Shown piece by piece: positions 1-15,100 of a stretch of DNA of 64,000 nt (its first letter is position 1; each line of letters starts with the position of its first letter). This DNA is from Typha latifolia. Lineage: Eukaryota > Streptophyta > Magnoliopsida > Poales > Typhaceae. The position numbers were made by a program, and so were the translations under genes. Where the stretch lies: contig CM034103.1 in assembly GCA_019914945.1 (NCBI GenBank), forward strand, positions 9,114,001-9,178,000, written 5' to 3'. The notes under the pieces were generated by a model. That model did no database searches. It saw nothing but the letters and a program-made list of their open reading frames with translations, and was not told the DNA's origin.

Positions 1-117
1 ATAACTTTCTTATTTTCAAAAGTACACGCAAAGGAGAAAAAAAAGAAAAGAAAAAAGAAAACAGGCAGCAAAGAGTTCCACAGCCTAAAACATCAGTAGT
101 ACTTGGAAAAAAAAACA

Positions 118-3100
118 TCAGTAGTACCATTTAGGTCTCTTCTCTTGCTCTATTTCTGACAAATCTTGATACTCATACCACTGCGCAGCAGCTTTACCTA
201 CCGGTAGAGGAGGCCGGACAAAGATCTCCACTGGCTTGGGCACATGAACGGCGAAATGCAGTTCACCTGTTCCTTCTCCAAGATTGTTTATATCAAAAGT
301 CTCATGTTGCCCACCAAATGGTTCAACGGTTATCCATCCGAGACCAGAGATTGCAATGTCACAAGCAGGCCTGCACAAGAAGTTTAAACTGCTAAAAATC
401 ATAACTTTTAATGGCTGCTTGAGGTTTCGTTATTTCTTTCTATATTTTCCAATTTTCTGATTAATAGATCACTTTTTTTGTACCAAAAATAAGATATAGA
501 TCTCATTTCCAGTGTTCCAAATGATCAAATATATTGTGTAACCGTGAACAGTAACCAAGACAAAAAAAATTAAGCATGAATTTTTTTTTCCCACTTTTTG
601 CTGTCAAAAGTTTCAGGGCTTCAAGCAGTACAAGATATTCTGAAAGTCTCAAGAGTTCTGGCCACAAACCAATACCTATTCTGGTCCTCATATTTTATCT
701 GCAACGTGCGCACAGCTTGAAGTCCTGGCCAGATTTCTGATCTGTCTTTACCAGTTGGGGGTGTCAAAGTAGTTCCAAGTTCTTTCTGGAAAATTCAGCA
801 AGTAAGATGGTATTTTGGGATTGAAATGAAAGAAAGTCAAATTATATTTCATGCAGGAAGGATGAATCATAAGGTAGATTTAGCATATTATAACACAAGG
901 TCTGGTGAGGTCACTAAGTTCCTATAAATTATGCCACCAATTGATGGGGGGTAGCAGATAAAGGATCTACTTTTACTACAACAGTAATGATCAACAATTA
1001 TAGAGTTCCCATAAAGTCCTTGTATCTATTTATTGACTAAGTCATTCATTAAGGATATGGGTGCCTAGTTGTCTAGTTAATAACACAGCGGGACTTGATT
1101 TCTCCATCTTTCACACAGCATGGGGTCTTCTCTGTCACATTATGTAGGATTTTGCATGCCATTACCATGTAGAGTGGTGGTATGTGCCTGAGTGACACGG
1201 TCTGCAGTTAAATCTTTTTGCACTTCTCTGTAGATTACTATTTGAACTGTTAATTTATTGTATATTACTAGCAATTGAACAACTTTAAAAGAAAAACTTA
1301 TAGGACAGATAATATTACAGGAGCTAGAAGATCATCAGAAAAAAAAACTAATATTTTGTACTTTTGACAAACTAGATGACACAAGAAGCACATATTGAAA
1401 GCTGTGCATGAGAGAAATAACATATGAATGAAGGTAAAGAAAGTTTGCAGGGCATGTAAATAATGCAAAGTTTAACAGAGAAGACAGAAATGAATATGGA
1501 ACAAGCCACTAAGAAGTATGAATTGCTTTAATATTAACTGCCAACATACTTGATAAAACTCATCTGCTTCAACAGTTGGAACTGCATGAATCTGTAACTT
1601 TTTGGGTCCATAGAATGTCAGACGTGTCTCAGGACGAACCTGCATAACCCATTAATAAGCAGCAATTACAGATTCATGGAATTTGACAAAATAATTTGAG
1701 CACTTCAAAATCCAAGCCAATTATTTGAATACCTTAATGACATCGATGCGAACTAGCCCACCCCAAAATAGTGAAGTCCCATTCAATGCAGCATCATTTG
1801 TATATGTCACTGGAACCTTCAGTGTGGAAGCCTGAATATAACAATTTAATCTGGAAAATAAGATTAGCATATGGTACTATGGATGATGCAGAACATCTTA
1901 TGGAATGAAAAGTCAACGTACAGGGAAAGATTGTCCCCTCAAACGACTCTGAGGCGCAAGAAAAGGCAGGTCGTCAGAATGAACAACTGCTGCTTGCCTA
2001 TGGTGAAGATGCACTCCAGGTGTGTCGTATAAGCTCTGTCATACATAATAATGCCAATATTCACACTTCAATTGGAAATGCAAACTTTCACTAGCATTAC
2101 TACAAAAGGTATTATAGAAAATACCAATTTGGAAAACCAGAAAATAAGGCAGACTAACATTTTCTACTTTCATACTGTTAAAGAAACAAAATGGAGGAAT
2201 CAACTTTCTGACTTCATTGCAGGTGAGTTTTTCTTTCAGTTTTGGATCCTTAAAGAAACAAAATGATACCAAACTTTGGCCACTTTCTGCAATTTGAACT
2301 ATGAATTTGGTGTTGTCAATTTTTTTGAATATTTTATATACAGAAAAATCAAAATTAATTAAGATAATAAGAAACAAATGATAGAAGATTTCAGAAAATA
2401 GGATAAATCAGGAAAGTTTATGTCACCTTAGCGAATGAAATCTCTCAAAAACAAATAAAACTCAGGGTGGATTATGCAAATGCTAAGGGCAACTGCCACT
2501 ACATGCAATTGTGGTAAACATGACAGTCGTCTTTGATGGCAAGATCTCTATTATCACACAAAGTCCAGAAAAACATAATTGTAGTTAAAGAATTTTACAC
2601 ACCATCACACCTCCTTAGTTTAAATCGTGCTATTACAAATTAGGCTACAGATTCCGAGGAAAGAGATAAGGTGCTATAATTTTGATCAATAAGTAGGACA
2701 GATAGAAAAGTGAGACGAAAATATGTTTCTTGGGTTGATATTGGTTGGCTGCAAATGGAAAAATACTGAAATCCCACCAATAACTTAAAGTTGAATCTGG
2801 AATTACCTATATAGCCAGCTTTGCCAATTTCAGATAAATTGCCCAACAACTGAAACCGACAAATATGTTCAAAGGAAATAGCCAGAACCACAAACTGAAC
2901 TGAACTGACTAAGACCGATCTTTCTCTATTGGATCTATAAACTATTGGATGAGGAACAGACTACAAAAGGGATGAACACTGCAAGCAATTTAGAAAACTG
3001 ATTTGCATCAGAAAATTACAGTGAGGAGATGAATATTTGGCAACAAATGGCTATTTGCATGCCAATACGAGTAGACAAGTATAAAGTAATATATTTGACT

Positions 3101-6100
3101 GTTAGTATCTTGATGTATTTAAAAAGTTCAGGATTATAAATGTCAAAGCTGGTAACTACTTTGAGATGACTAGAGCATTTCTTTTGCATGACAATTTACA
3201 CATTTATAAAAGTACCAACACATAATAATGATATTTATAAGCATACAATAGAAGCAATTCTCTAACTTACCCCTCCTCCTTGAAAGGCTTCAATTTGAAT
3301 AGGGCCTAACGTAGTTCCAGGAACAGCAGATTGCATTGGCTTATACTTCTGAGCTGCTGCAGCCACTGGATCCTTTTGTGCCATCATCCCTACAGTAACA
3401 GGAAGTATTTTCAACTTTCAAGCACAATGAGAAACCAATTGCGAGCTTATATCAGTACTCTTTGAATACGACACTGAAAAAAGAATTATTTTCCAGAGTT
3501 CCTCTAAAATTCCAATATCTTGCATTGCTATACTAGTAAAAGCTCCAAATCTACAATATGTTGCATCCTGAAGTTGTTGGCTCCTACCTATTTGCACATT
3601 TTGCTGAGGAACATATACTATATTTAGTACCAAATATTCAACTGATTATGACATTAATTATAATGATCTAGAAACTTATCAACAAATCATACAATGAGTC
3701 AATCAAACAAGAAGGTGACGAGTATTAACAGTGTAAGTGCGAATATATATACTAGATAATTATAATGACAAAGCTTAATGCTTGATAATGGTTATGACAA
3801 GAAAGGGCACCCTAGTGCATGAGGCTCCCACCTATGCTGGGTTTTAAGAGGGCATATATACGTAGCCTTGCCTGAATTCCTAAAGAAGTTGTTTCTAAGA
3901 CTCGAATCCATGTCTCTTGAATGTAAGGAGCAAATTTTACTGTCACACCACATGACACCCTCTAGATGGTTAATGAATAAATGGTCCAAAAAAATTGGAA
4001 AATTATAATTTAGCATCTTATTACATAGTACAAACAAATGATTTATGTGTTGACCGGCAATTGGCAGTGGTGAGTGGCATATCTCCTGCCGACCCATGCC
4101 ATATGACACACCTAAGCTGGTGGCAAGTAAATACTACGACCTTAATCAAATGATAATGAGGAGAAACTTACAATTCATTAATCAAAAAGGATAAAGAACA
4201 TTTTATCAGTTTTCCCGCAAATTACTGACACGTGACAGGATGACAATGAATAATTGAGGAGACACAATGATAACAGGATTCAATGCTATGCATTTGAATC
4301 CCTAGTAAATCATGTTGACAGAAGCAGTTGAATCATTTAAACCAAACTAGATACTCGCACGCGTAACTTTTTGGTACACTTATAATTGTGTATCGGTGCT
4401 GCACATTGCTTTAAAACCAGATCATCAACCCTCATAGGCTGCCAGATATGCACTTGTGGTCCCTATGTCACCACACAAAGGGCTAACCTGATTAGCATGC
4501 CCATATAATTTATTGAAGCAATAGTGTACAATTTTTTTGACCAAATTGCCTTTCTCATCCCCAGATTAATGACCTAGTACCACATTACATCCCTGAAAAT
4601 TAAAAGCACATATCTTCTCCCTAAACTATCTAAAATATAACAATCTACACTAGTGGATTAACGTGGTAGTGAAGATTGGTAGTTTCCATCGTAATAGGTA
4701 CCCTAATATTTGAGAGGTCAGGTAGTCACTTGTTGCAACTCTCCTCTGCCCAAATAAATGCCCATTTAAGCCACAACTGATTATCTGAAAAGCAGTAGCA
4801 GTATGCAGACTATCAAGGTGCCTCATAGTCACAGTGCACATACAGTAGATAGGCAAAAATATGCAAGAGGATGCACATGTTCATATAAAAAGATATTTCC
4901 ATCAGAACAATGAAATATGATAAGAAAGCTAATTATACAACACATAAATATGGAAGACAGGATATTGCATCAATATGAAAACCTATACTAGCTAAAATTC
5001 TCAGCTGAATAAATGGTATCATTAAGGCCTCAACACGCCTACTTATGGGGTCAATAGTTTGTTGGTCCTTTACATATACTCCACATTTAGGTTTCCTTCA
5101 AATCTATAAATTGTTCCCCAGAAAGTAACATATTATCTTAACAATTATTGCAATAGAATCTTTCCGAGATCTAACCTAACAGGATATGAGAGATAGTAGC
5201 GCCTCATTCAATTTGGTTTTTTTTTCCTACGACTCTAGAAATTATTCAATAAGTATTGGAGACACATGACAATAATATTTTACCTTAAGAAATTGGATAG
5301 TTAAGTAACAATTTATTAATTTAACTACTAACTTCATTTAGTTTTTCATAGATCATAATTTTTTGTAAAAATAAAAACTTTTTGTCAGTAATCAATTTTG
5401 TTGTAGATGGCCATCTCTCTCTCAAGCAATAGTGCAGATCCTTCATTAGTAAATTATAAAAGTCAAGACAAAAAATGAGTTTCTGTTAAGAACCTCTCAC
5501 ATTTCAACTATTTTATCAACCTTTCAGTTGGAAATGGATGATAAAAGAAATTACAGAACATAAACTCATCTAATATATATAATAATGTAAGTTGGTGTTG
5601 TGTTAAGACATACGAAGCACAGCACTGATGAACGCAGATTTCCCAACATTTGCTGATCCCTGTAACAACGGTGGAAACAATGCAATTTTACATATAAGCA
5701 GATATCAAACTGCACACATGAAACATTACTTGTATAAAATGGAAACTGATCATGTCGATTGATTGCAAGAAACAAGATTTTCTGCATTTAAAAATAAAAT
5801 AAAAGAAAGAATTTGTCATAAGCATGTTTGGCTGCCAACAGAAACCATAGAAAGTGCTGGGAAAAGATACAATAACAAAGAACAACAACAAAAGAAATCC
5901 ATGCTAGCAAAAGTCTAAGGTGATTGATACACCTCAATTTTCTGAACTTACTTACCAAGTAACCAAGTTTATCACAACTAACGAATATAAGATGAGTAAC
6001 AATTTCAGACATTACCAGATTTCTATATGGTAATTTATATTTTGTTTATTTCCCACAATCTTGATAGACAACCCTTCGCCCCTCTGGATCATCTTTGTAA

Positions 6101-9100
6101 GTTATTTTGTCATTTACAAGAACATAACTCTTCATAACTTTGATCACAGTCAGTATTGTCAGATTATGCCTTACTAAGAAAAACACGATGAATCAATAGT
6201 CAATGACAATCCAAATATCTCGACTAATTGAAATTATCTCAAGGAAAGAAACATCTCTGATTGTTGTCTGGTACATCTTCTGGTAAGATCTCGAAATACC
6301 AGTCCTGATTTCTTACTTGAATTTGAAGAGGAATCTCCATTGAATTGATCAATTGATAATAATAGGGTAACCATATGGTACTAAATTCATACAATAGGAC
6401 AACAAGAAATTGCTAGTTCCAACTATCTGTGGTCGGCAACATGGATCCTTTTCTTCCATTTAGCTCTATCAAATATAAGGGTTCTTTGCAAAATGAAGTG
6501 TCACTACTTCAACGTCAGTTTTGGCCTTCCATTCTCTCTTAAGGAAACTTTTAGCTCAACAAATCACTCTTTTAATACTAGTGCATCATGTGTCTTCATT
6601 GAAGATGTCCTAACCACCTCAAATGATTCTCCTATAACTTATCATTAATAGGTGCTGCTATGTAACTTGTGTCAGGGATCAACTGAGCTCATTTCTTATT
6701 CTTCTTGTTCTAGTTATTCCATATACTGCATTTCTGCATAGTACATCCTCATCTTCGTTGCACTCACCTTTGCTATCTTATTTCTTAGCTGCACAACATT
6801 CTCATCCATAATTCGATCTTATAGCCATTTTATAGAAATTGTCTATGCCATAGCAAAAGTCTAAGGCGACTACTACACATTGTCAAGTAACAAAGTTTAT
6901 CACAACATACTAATAGAAGATGAGAACTTGAAAAACTAATTGAGTTATTTATAATGATTTCAGAAATTACCAAATTCTATCTTGTAATTCAATGACTCCA
7001 AACATTTCAAATGAATGAAACTATGTCAAGGAAAGAAAAATCACTTATCGCTCTGGTACATCTTCTAGTAAGATCTCAAAATCAACAATGGCCATGCCGA
7101 CCACCGGCCGGCACACCACGGCACGGCATGTAAGAGAAGGAGAGAAAAAGACAAGGGATAATCACCTTCGCCTTTGCAATCACCGTCGCCATCGCTCGCC
7201 GCTTGTGGTCGCCGTCGCTTCGTTGGGTGCCCTAGCGAGAGAGAGAGAGAGGGGGGGGGGTTGAATCCGGCGACGACACCCTAGCCCAAGAGAGAGAAGA
7301 GAGATCGAGAGAGAGAGGGGGGGGGGTTAAAAACTTAAGTTGCAGATCCGGATTAGGGCACTCGACGAAGCGACGGTGAGCGGCGATTGGCAAGTGTCGA
7401 CAGGTAGCTTGACAACGAGGTCGATGATAAGCGACGAAGTTATTAGGAGGGGTGCCGTGCGGTACCCCTCGTGTCACATGTTGGTACGCCGTCCGCACAG
7501 CCATCCATGCTCAAAATATTAGTCCTGATTTCTTGATTTACTTGATTTTGAAGAGAAATCTCCATACCATTGATCAATTGAGAATAGTAAGTTAACCAAA
7601 TGGTACTAAATTCATACAATACAACAATATATTGTTAGTTCCAAATATTTGTGGTTGGCAACATGGATACTTTTCTTCCATTTAGCTCTATCGAATATAA
7701 GGGTTCTTTGCAAAATGAAGTGTTACTACTTGCTCCAATGACAGTTTGGCCTTCCATTCTCTCTTAAGGAAACTTCTGGGTCAATAAAATCACTCTTTCT
7801 GTACCAGTGCACCATGTGTCTCCATTGGAAACATCCTAACCACGATTCTCCTATTATTTACCGTTATAGTTGCTACTATGTAACTTGTGTCAGGGCTCAA
7901 CTAAACTCATTTCTTATTCTTCTTGTTTTAGTGATTCCACTTATCGTGTTTCTACATAGTACATCTGCAGTTCTGCACTCAACTTTTGCATATCTTATTC
8001 ATAGTTGCTTTTCTTTAAAGAGCTACATGATGATCAAAAAACATACCAAAGAGACTCCTCTATTCTAACCATCCAGCTCTAATTGTATGGTCTCATTTAC
8101 ACACTGATAGGGTTCTACGCTACCAAAAGATAGGCTCCGATACCAATGATAGACTACAGAACAATTCCTTCAAGATCTGAATTTATTATAGGAAGCAGTC
8201 CGCGCAACCGAAGAAAAATATTCATCAAATATTCTCCCGTAGCTAGAAAATTATGAAACCAAGTGGAATTGATCCGTCTACGTTTTTCGTATTTATACCC
8301 TTGGCAAATTCGAACTGCAATTGGAACAAAAACACGATATATTGTGGATGATGGTGGTAGTGACGGGTGGAGTGGATGTTAGGGTTATGGTTGTTAATGG
8401 AGATGAGGGTGGTTTGTCGATATGGTTTACGGGATAAAGACGAAGAGAAAAAAGTGGTTGAGATTCCAAAAGAAAGAGGGAGGACTCAACAAACGAGAGA
8501 GATTAGAAGTTAAGAGAGACCTTGTCAACGATAGAGGTGGTAGGTTGGTGAAGAGGGAGGAGAGAGATTAGAGTAGAGAGAAGATAGAGAGGCAAAACAC
8601 CAATAATCCAATAGCATAATAATTTTGGCTACCATCCACACCTTTATAGAGGCTAGCCAACAAGCCAAAATACAATTATTAACCCTAATTCTAGAAGATT
8701 CCCACTGATCGTGTTCGAACGCACAAAAGACGTTCTCTGTTGATGTGAACGCGATGCAGGCATTCGAACGCGCCCGACCGCGTTCGAACGCGCATTTCGC
8801 ATTCTCTGTATTTGCGAATCTGATGCAGGCGTTCACAAATGTGTTTGAACACGCCCCCAACCACGTTCGAACACGACTTACAGAAAATTTATTTTAATGA
8901 AAACTAATAACTAATGCAATAAGAAAAGACCCTAACTAAATGTATCAAACACCTTAATATTATAGATCCAAGATAACAAAGTACTCTTAGATACTTGTTA
9001 AGAAAAAATCTTTCCATCTGAATGCCTCAATTCATTAGAAATGCATTCCATGGTACTTAATTCATATAAATGGCAAAAGTCTGAAAGAAGTAATAAAAGT

Positions 9101-12100
9101 ATTTGTATAATGAGTTGCAAAATATTGTACATGAAAGGCTAAAAAAACCAGAACAAGCAGACAAGAAAATATTAGACTGTAGACTTAAATTCATAAAAAG
9201 CATTGAATAAGATACAAAAGACAGCAACATATTCTTCAAGAGGAAAGTCATGTTCTCTTCTTTCTGTAGCTTCCCTGTCTGATGATAATCATTTTAATCT
9301 AGATTTTTTTTAAAAAATTCGAGGATAATAAAAGAATTTCCAGAACCACTACAATTTGGATATTTTAGCTTATGAAGATGCATAGAAGAAAGCAAATGTG
9401 ATGCGGACATCACTGACATATTACACAGGTGCATGTATCAGTACAGTTCCTCCTTCAGGAAATTAGTCTTAAGTCAAGTATTTTAATTATACATTTGCTA
9501 TTTATGGTGTTTAGGGTTATATTTATTTTTTCGCAATTATTTAGAGTGTTATTTGCTTATTGTCATTTGTAAGGTCTATAAATAGGCCAATTGTTTACTC
9601 AATCGGAGTTAATGAAGAAATGAAATTTTTTTAAGATCTCCAATGTGAGTTTTAGGTGTGAAACCCTAATTGAGAATAGAGGTGTGAAACCTCCATTCTT
9701 TTTCTCTTTCTTTCACCATCATCGTTCCTAGAATCCTAACGATTCATTTGTTTCACATCAAAATGTCATAGTGAATGCCCGTGAATTCGGCAAACAATGG
9801 ACAAAGTACATTATTAAGTCAAACAAGACCTGTACTTGATAATTGATATAATAGCGTGAGAGAGTGCGTAAAACCATTTTAGTGTGATAGTAGCATTGTG
9901 GAAAAACTCCAGGAGAAGCTCTTTAAATGCTATTCTTATCAACATCAAAGAGCGACAATCAACTCCTCAGATATCATACTTCATAAATAGCTTATTATCA
10001 AGAGTAGATATGTTAAGTAATATCACTTTGATGCTTCAGGTCACATAATATAAATGTTGCCGAGATACCATTTCAACAATATTTCTTGCAGAAATTAATA
10101 CTCCAACTATATACTAAACGAATTGCTTACCAGAATGTAGACATCCCGGCCCTGCACCAAAGGAATGAATCACCATGAGTAGACATTATTTCCAAACAAG
10201 CTAAGAGTTAAATATAAGTAGATGAGAAAAGAACTTTGCAAGCAACTCTTCTTGTCCCTAAAACCATGTTGAGAAAAAAAAAAGGAAAGGAAAAATAACA
10301 AACTACAGAGAATTATGGCTACCCAATTGTAGCCTTGCTCATCACAATTTGTAATGACATAAGGAAACATTACATATACAGATATAACTATACTTTCACA
10401 TATCAACATCAAATTGACTAAGTTAATTAAGTTCCAGGACCTCCTTTATTTGAGCTATGATTATAAAATCTTGTAGAGATGAATATCCACAAGGTTTTAG
10501 TATATGAATTCAAAATAATTGATGGAGTCAAAAATTGTTGGATTCAAGTACTGGAAATATCATGACTTGGGAGGCGCTACCCAGTTGAGAAGCATACTGC
10601 CAACACATTTTGGCAGACTGGCAAGTTAAGATATAGAGCCTGCTATAAGGGATAGATATAGTTTACCAGCATCACAGTGATGGAAAAAAATGTGCCATGG
10701 ACCTAAATGAAAGATCTTCAACTCTTATAGCATAAAATAAAGAATGAAAATGGAAAGTCTCCTTGAGATTATTCTAGATGAACTTCCTTGACGATAGATA
10801 CCCCACCATAAGATAACCCAAGTTATAACCTATATAAAATAACTTTAATAAGGGGAGCAACCACAGAAAGCCTAACTATGTACTAATTTTCAACATTTGT
10901 AACAGCATAGCTCAGTTTAACATGACATTTTGACCTCTTAACCCTAATGTTAGAACTAAATGACCATGATAAGACCAAGACCATTAAGGTACACAATTTT
11001 GCATTATCCAACAGAGAACACAGCATATTATGCATTCCATAAGGGATCATATATGACACTCACTTGAAGTTGAAATATGACTATATAATACAAAAGATAA
11101 TATTGGCGATGCAAAGGTATTGATAGATATATAGGAAACACAAAAGGCATTGTCATGAAGGTTTTTTGGATGCCATCAGTCATGAATCAGAAATTTAGAT
11201 TGAAAACGTTGTCTGGGTCATGCATAGTTACCTCAATCTTAACAACCTATATGGTGAAGAGCTACTAGAATACAGTATCGTGAGTAATGTAATTCAGCAC
11301 GTATGCCACTGTAACAATGTACCCCTACAATCCTGAAGAAACTTTCCATTTAAGAGCATCTGCAATCAAACATTTTCTTTCCTCTTTTGAGAATGTAGGA
11401 AAGTAAGGACCAAATTGAATTAACATTATCATATTGATGCCTTACTTTGACAATGTTAAAGGAGTATTCTTGCATAGTACCTAGTCGAGTTCAAAAGTTG
11501 CACTGTCACTGACTGAAGGCCAACATTATTGTTCAGTTAATTCTTTCCCAAGGATGATGAACTTTCTTTGGTGTACATGTTTTCAAGATTTTCCAGACCA
11601 TTGTTGGGAGGTAGCAGATATAGGCACATAACCTAACATCACTATAAGGGAAATAGTTACAGTTGGATAAGGATAGGAGTGCACATTTAAAGTAGCCCAA
11701 TGCCCTCCAGCGATGATGTTGTCCTAGAATGTTGTGGTAGGATCATTGGATGCCAACTTGTTATTGACTGATTTTGTCGCAGGTGTTTATCATACATCTT
11801 CATTGCTTTATGGTAAGGTGATTAAGAGAGCAAAGAAACTCTCTAAGAAATATCAGGATCCTCTGGTCAAATTCAAAGGTTGGACCTCAGATGGCAGCAG
11901 CATGGCAGAGCTATGCATAGCCAAGGGGGTTTGGGACCTGCCCCTACATGGGAGAGTATTTTCTTAGCATTTGCCCATGATCTTTCACTGGCGCAGGTAC
12001 TATTATTACAAAGGAAGTTCTCCTAGTCCACTCAGCAAGGATTTCCTTGTTGCAGACCATGATAACTTTTGTCCTTTTATGCCCAAGATAAGTAACAACT

Positions 12101-15100
12101 AACAAGTTTCTATAAAATGGCATAGCCAAAAACATAGAATGTATATTTCTTGTAAATTGATGGAAACCAATGACAAAATAATCGAAGGTAATTTTCGCAC
12201 ATTGCAAAACCGAGTCAATTTATAAATTGTTGAACAAGAAACGATCTTTTACAATAACAAAGGCAGGTAGCAATTTGGAAATAATCATGTTGAATCAAGT
12301 GCTTTTGCTAACAATATAAGGTCAACTAGAGCACAACACAAATATGTGAAAGGCTCCAAAAGGATAGTTATGTTATGACTATATCAACATGAAAAGTATC
12401 GGGATCAAGATCGACCGCCCAAAAAAATAATTAGTATCGATAGTATTGGACTACTTTTTAATTATGTAAAAAATTCTAAAATTTATTTTCTATTTTTATG
12501 AGTGCAAGAAAAATTCTAAAATTAATAAAACAAAAAAATAGGAAAACAAATTACTCACAGACGAAATTTGAATATTAAAAAAACCTAATTTCTTAGTTTC
12601 TCTACATCTCTCCCTCTCTGATAAATAAAAAAAAATCCCTTCTCGCCCACTTCTCTCCCTCTTTCTCCCTATTTGCCACATCTCTCTCTCATGTGCACGC
12701 GCATTTGCATGCTCTCTATTCTATAGCAGAGAGGGAGACGAAGGAGAGAGAGAAGCTCGCTGGAGAGAGACAAGGTGAAGTTGCAAAAGAGAGGAGAAAC
12801 GAAAAAAACTATAAAAGAGGGCAAAAAGAAAGAACAAAGATTTACCTACGATTGTCAAGAGTGCGGTGTCACCAGATCCATCAAAGAAGGAGCTCGCCAA
12901 ACATCTACTTCAATGGATCTAGGTCATAGGACTTTGCTTGGGTGGAGTATGGAAGAGAGAGAAGGTAGGTGCTAGCTTAGCAATGAACACGAATAGGGTT
13001 TGTTGTGGCCTTTCGGCCGGATCCCACCCATTTCACTAACCCATATCAGGTGGTTTTGACCGATCTAGTCAAAATGTGACTGAAATGGGATTGACCAAAA
13101 CCAGCCAACAACAGGTTTTGGGGTGGGATCAAGATCGGTTGAAACTGGGAAACAAGACATGAACCTTCTAGAAATTGGCTTTAAACTCATGTTTGAAGAA
13201 AAATCAAATGACATGGCTATTTTTAAAATATCCACTTTGATCTTATTTTTCAAATAATTATATCTATTACTTTAATGAAACACTTTATCATCTGTCAATA
13301 TTCTTGTCCAACTAAAAGTTTACTACTGGACAGCAAACAAGGCAAAAAGAAGGAAAGTAGTTCCTTTAGGAGAATTGGTAGGACATCGCACAAAGCAAAC
13401 CTTTCGAAACTAAAAAGGTTAATGCCAGTTTTGAGGTATAATATGTGAGGGAATGAAAAACCAGTAAAACTAAACAGAAATTTATAAAATTTGAGCTTGA
13501 AGAGAAAAAAAAAATGATGTAAAAGGATGCATAGCTAAATAAAATATCATAGACAAGAAGTAATGAAACAATGGACCTTTTTCTCCTTTTGAATCTCTGA
13601 TATAACTCCAGCAATTCCAACCAAGGACTTTGAACTAGTCAAATGGACACTAAGGACGCTGCAATTATAAGGCATATTAAATGAGAGACTCTTTGATAAT
13701 TCCATTAATTTACCAAGAATAGCTCATTGATAGGAAATTATCATCTCACCTTGAGGCAAATTAAAACTACTATTGAAAAAGTAGATGCACAGAAGAAACA
13801 AAATAGGTGTTGAACCTAATAGTTATTTAACAAACTAAAATTTGTAAAATTATGTGAAATCCATGCTACATGACAAAATTACAAATTTAAGAGACAGCAA
13901 AGGATAAAACTTTTTGTTTTATCCCAAATTTACCCCGCAAGTCAAAAAAATTAGTCTTGTATGTCCTATTTGAGCCAATCCTAGTTAGGAGTTAGGATTT
14001 GGCTTATTTATGTTTACTTCTTTAAATTTTTCCTTTAAAACTTGAGTCATTTCCATATACTTCCTTAGCTTTACTATTTGGGCCTAATTTAGTCTTTGAA
14101 TTAAGGCATTTTGGATCAAGTAGTTATAAGCTGGTTAGGTTTTTATGATACTGATCTGGATGAGATCCTTTTGACTATCAAAACTAGAGATTTTGTTTTT
14201 CTTAAGGAATCATCTTCCACCCCACAAGGAACAGGATGGAGGTATTTGTTGTTTCTGTCTTTCAAGATATAAAGAAAAAGAGTTCTCTTCTTTTCCTTCG
14301 TATGTGTGTGTGTCATGTGTCTACAAGCAGTAGGATATTCAAAGTTTGGAAGTCCAAACAATACTTATCTCTTCCTATTCCCTTCTTGTGTTCTTGCACA
14401 TGGACTGATTAGTGTGAGGCCAAAAAATACCATATGCTTCTCCATGATGAGTTTGATAGTTATAGTTTCACTTATTTTTCTACAATGCTTCTAACTCTTT
14501 TTTTTTCTTTCTTTGTTCTTTTCTCTTTCTTCCATTGTTTCTTGAGACTTTTATGGTTCCTTTCCTACTGCGCTGAAATATTCTACAACACAAATATTGC
14601 CACAAACATCACGGAATACCTCTTTGACATGGCAAACAAAAGAGGGTGAAAAAAGCACATGCACGTGCGATATTTGTGGTATATAATTACAATGCCAAGG
14701 CAAATGACCACATTGTGGTGAATTAAATTAATGGTGTGAAAAATAACCACTAGGATAACAACGCAACATGTGAAAAGCACAATTATTTTACTTTATATGA
14801 TTAAGTTAAAAGTAAATCCAACTTCAGACTCTTCAAGCAAGGAGAAACAAGTTCTTTGTTCTTGCTTGAAGGATAGACAAGTCTTTCAAATTCAAGATAT
14901 GGTCATGGGTGGATTCTTATCTTTATCATTAGATATGTAAATCGACATGCAGGCAATCCATGCAAATGAAGCATCCTAATAGCCTAAAAAATCAACTCTG
15001 GGATCCAGAATGATGAAGGCAACAATTTAAGGGACAATTTATTGTACCTGACCATGCTCCAATAAAAACTTCAAGTGCATAGATAAAAGGATGAACAATT

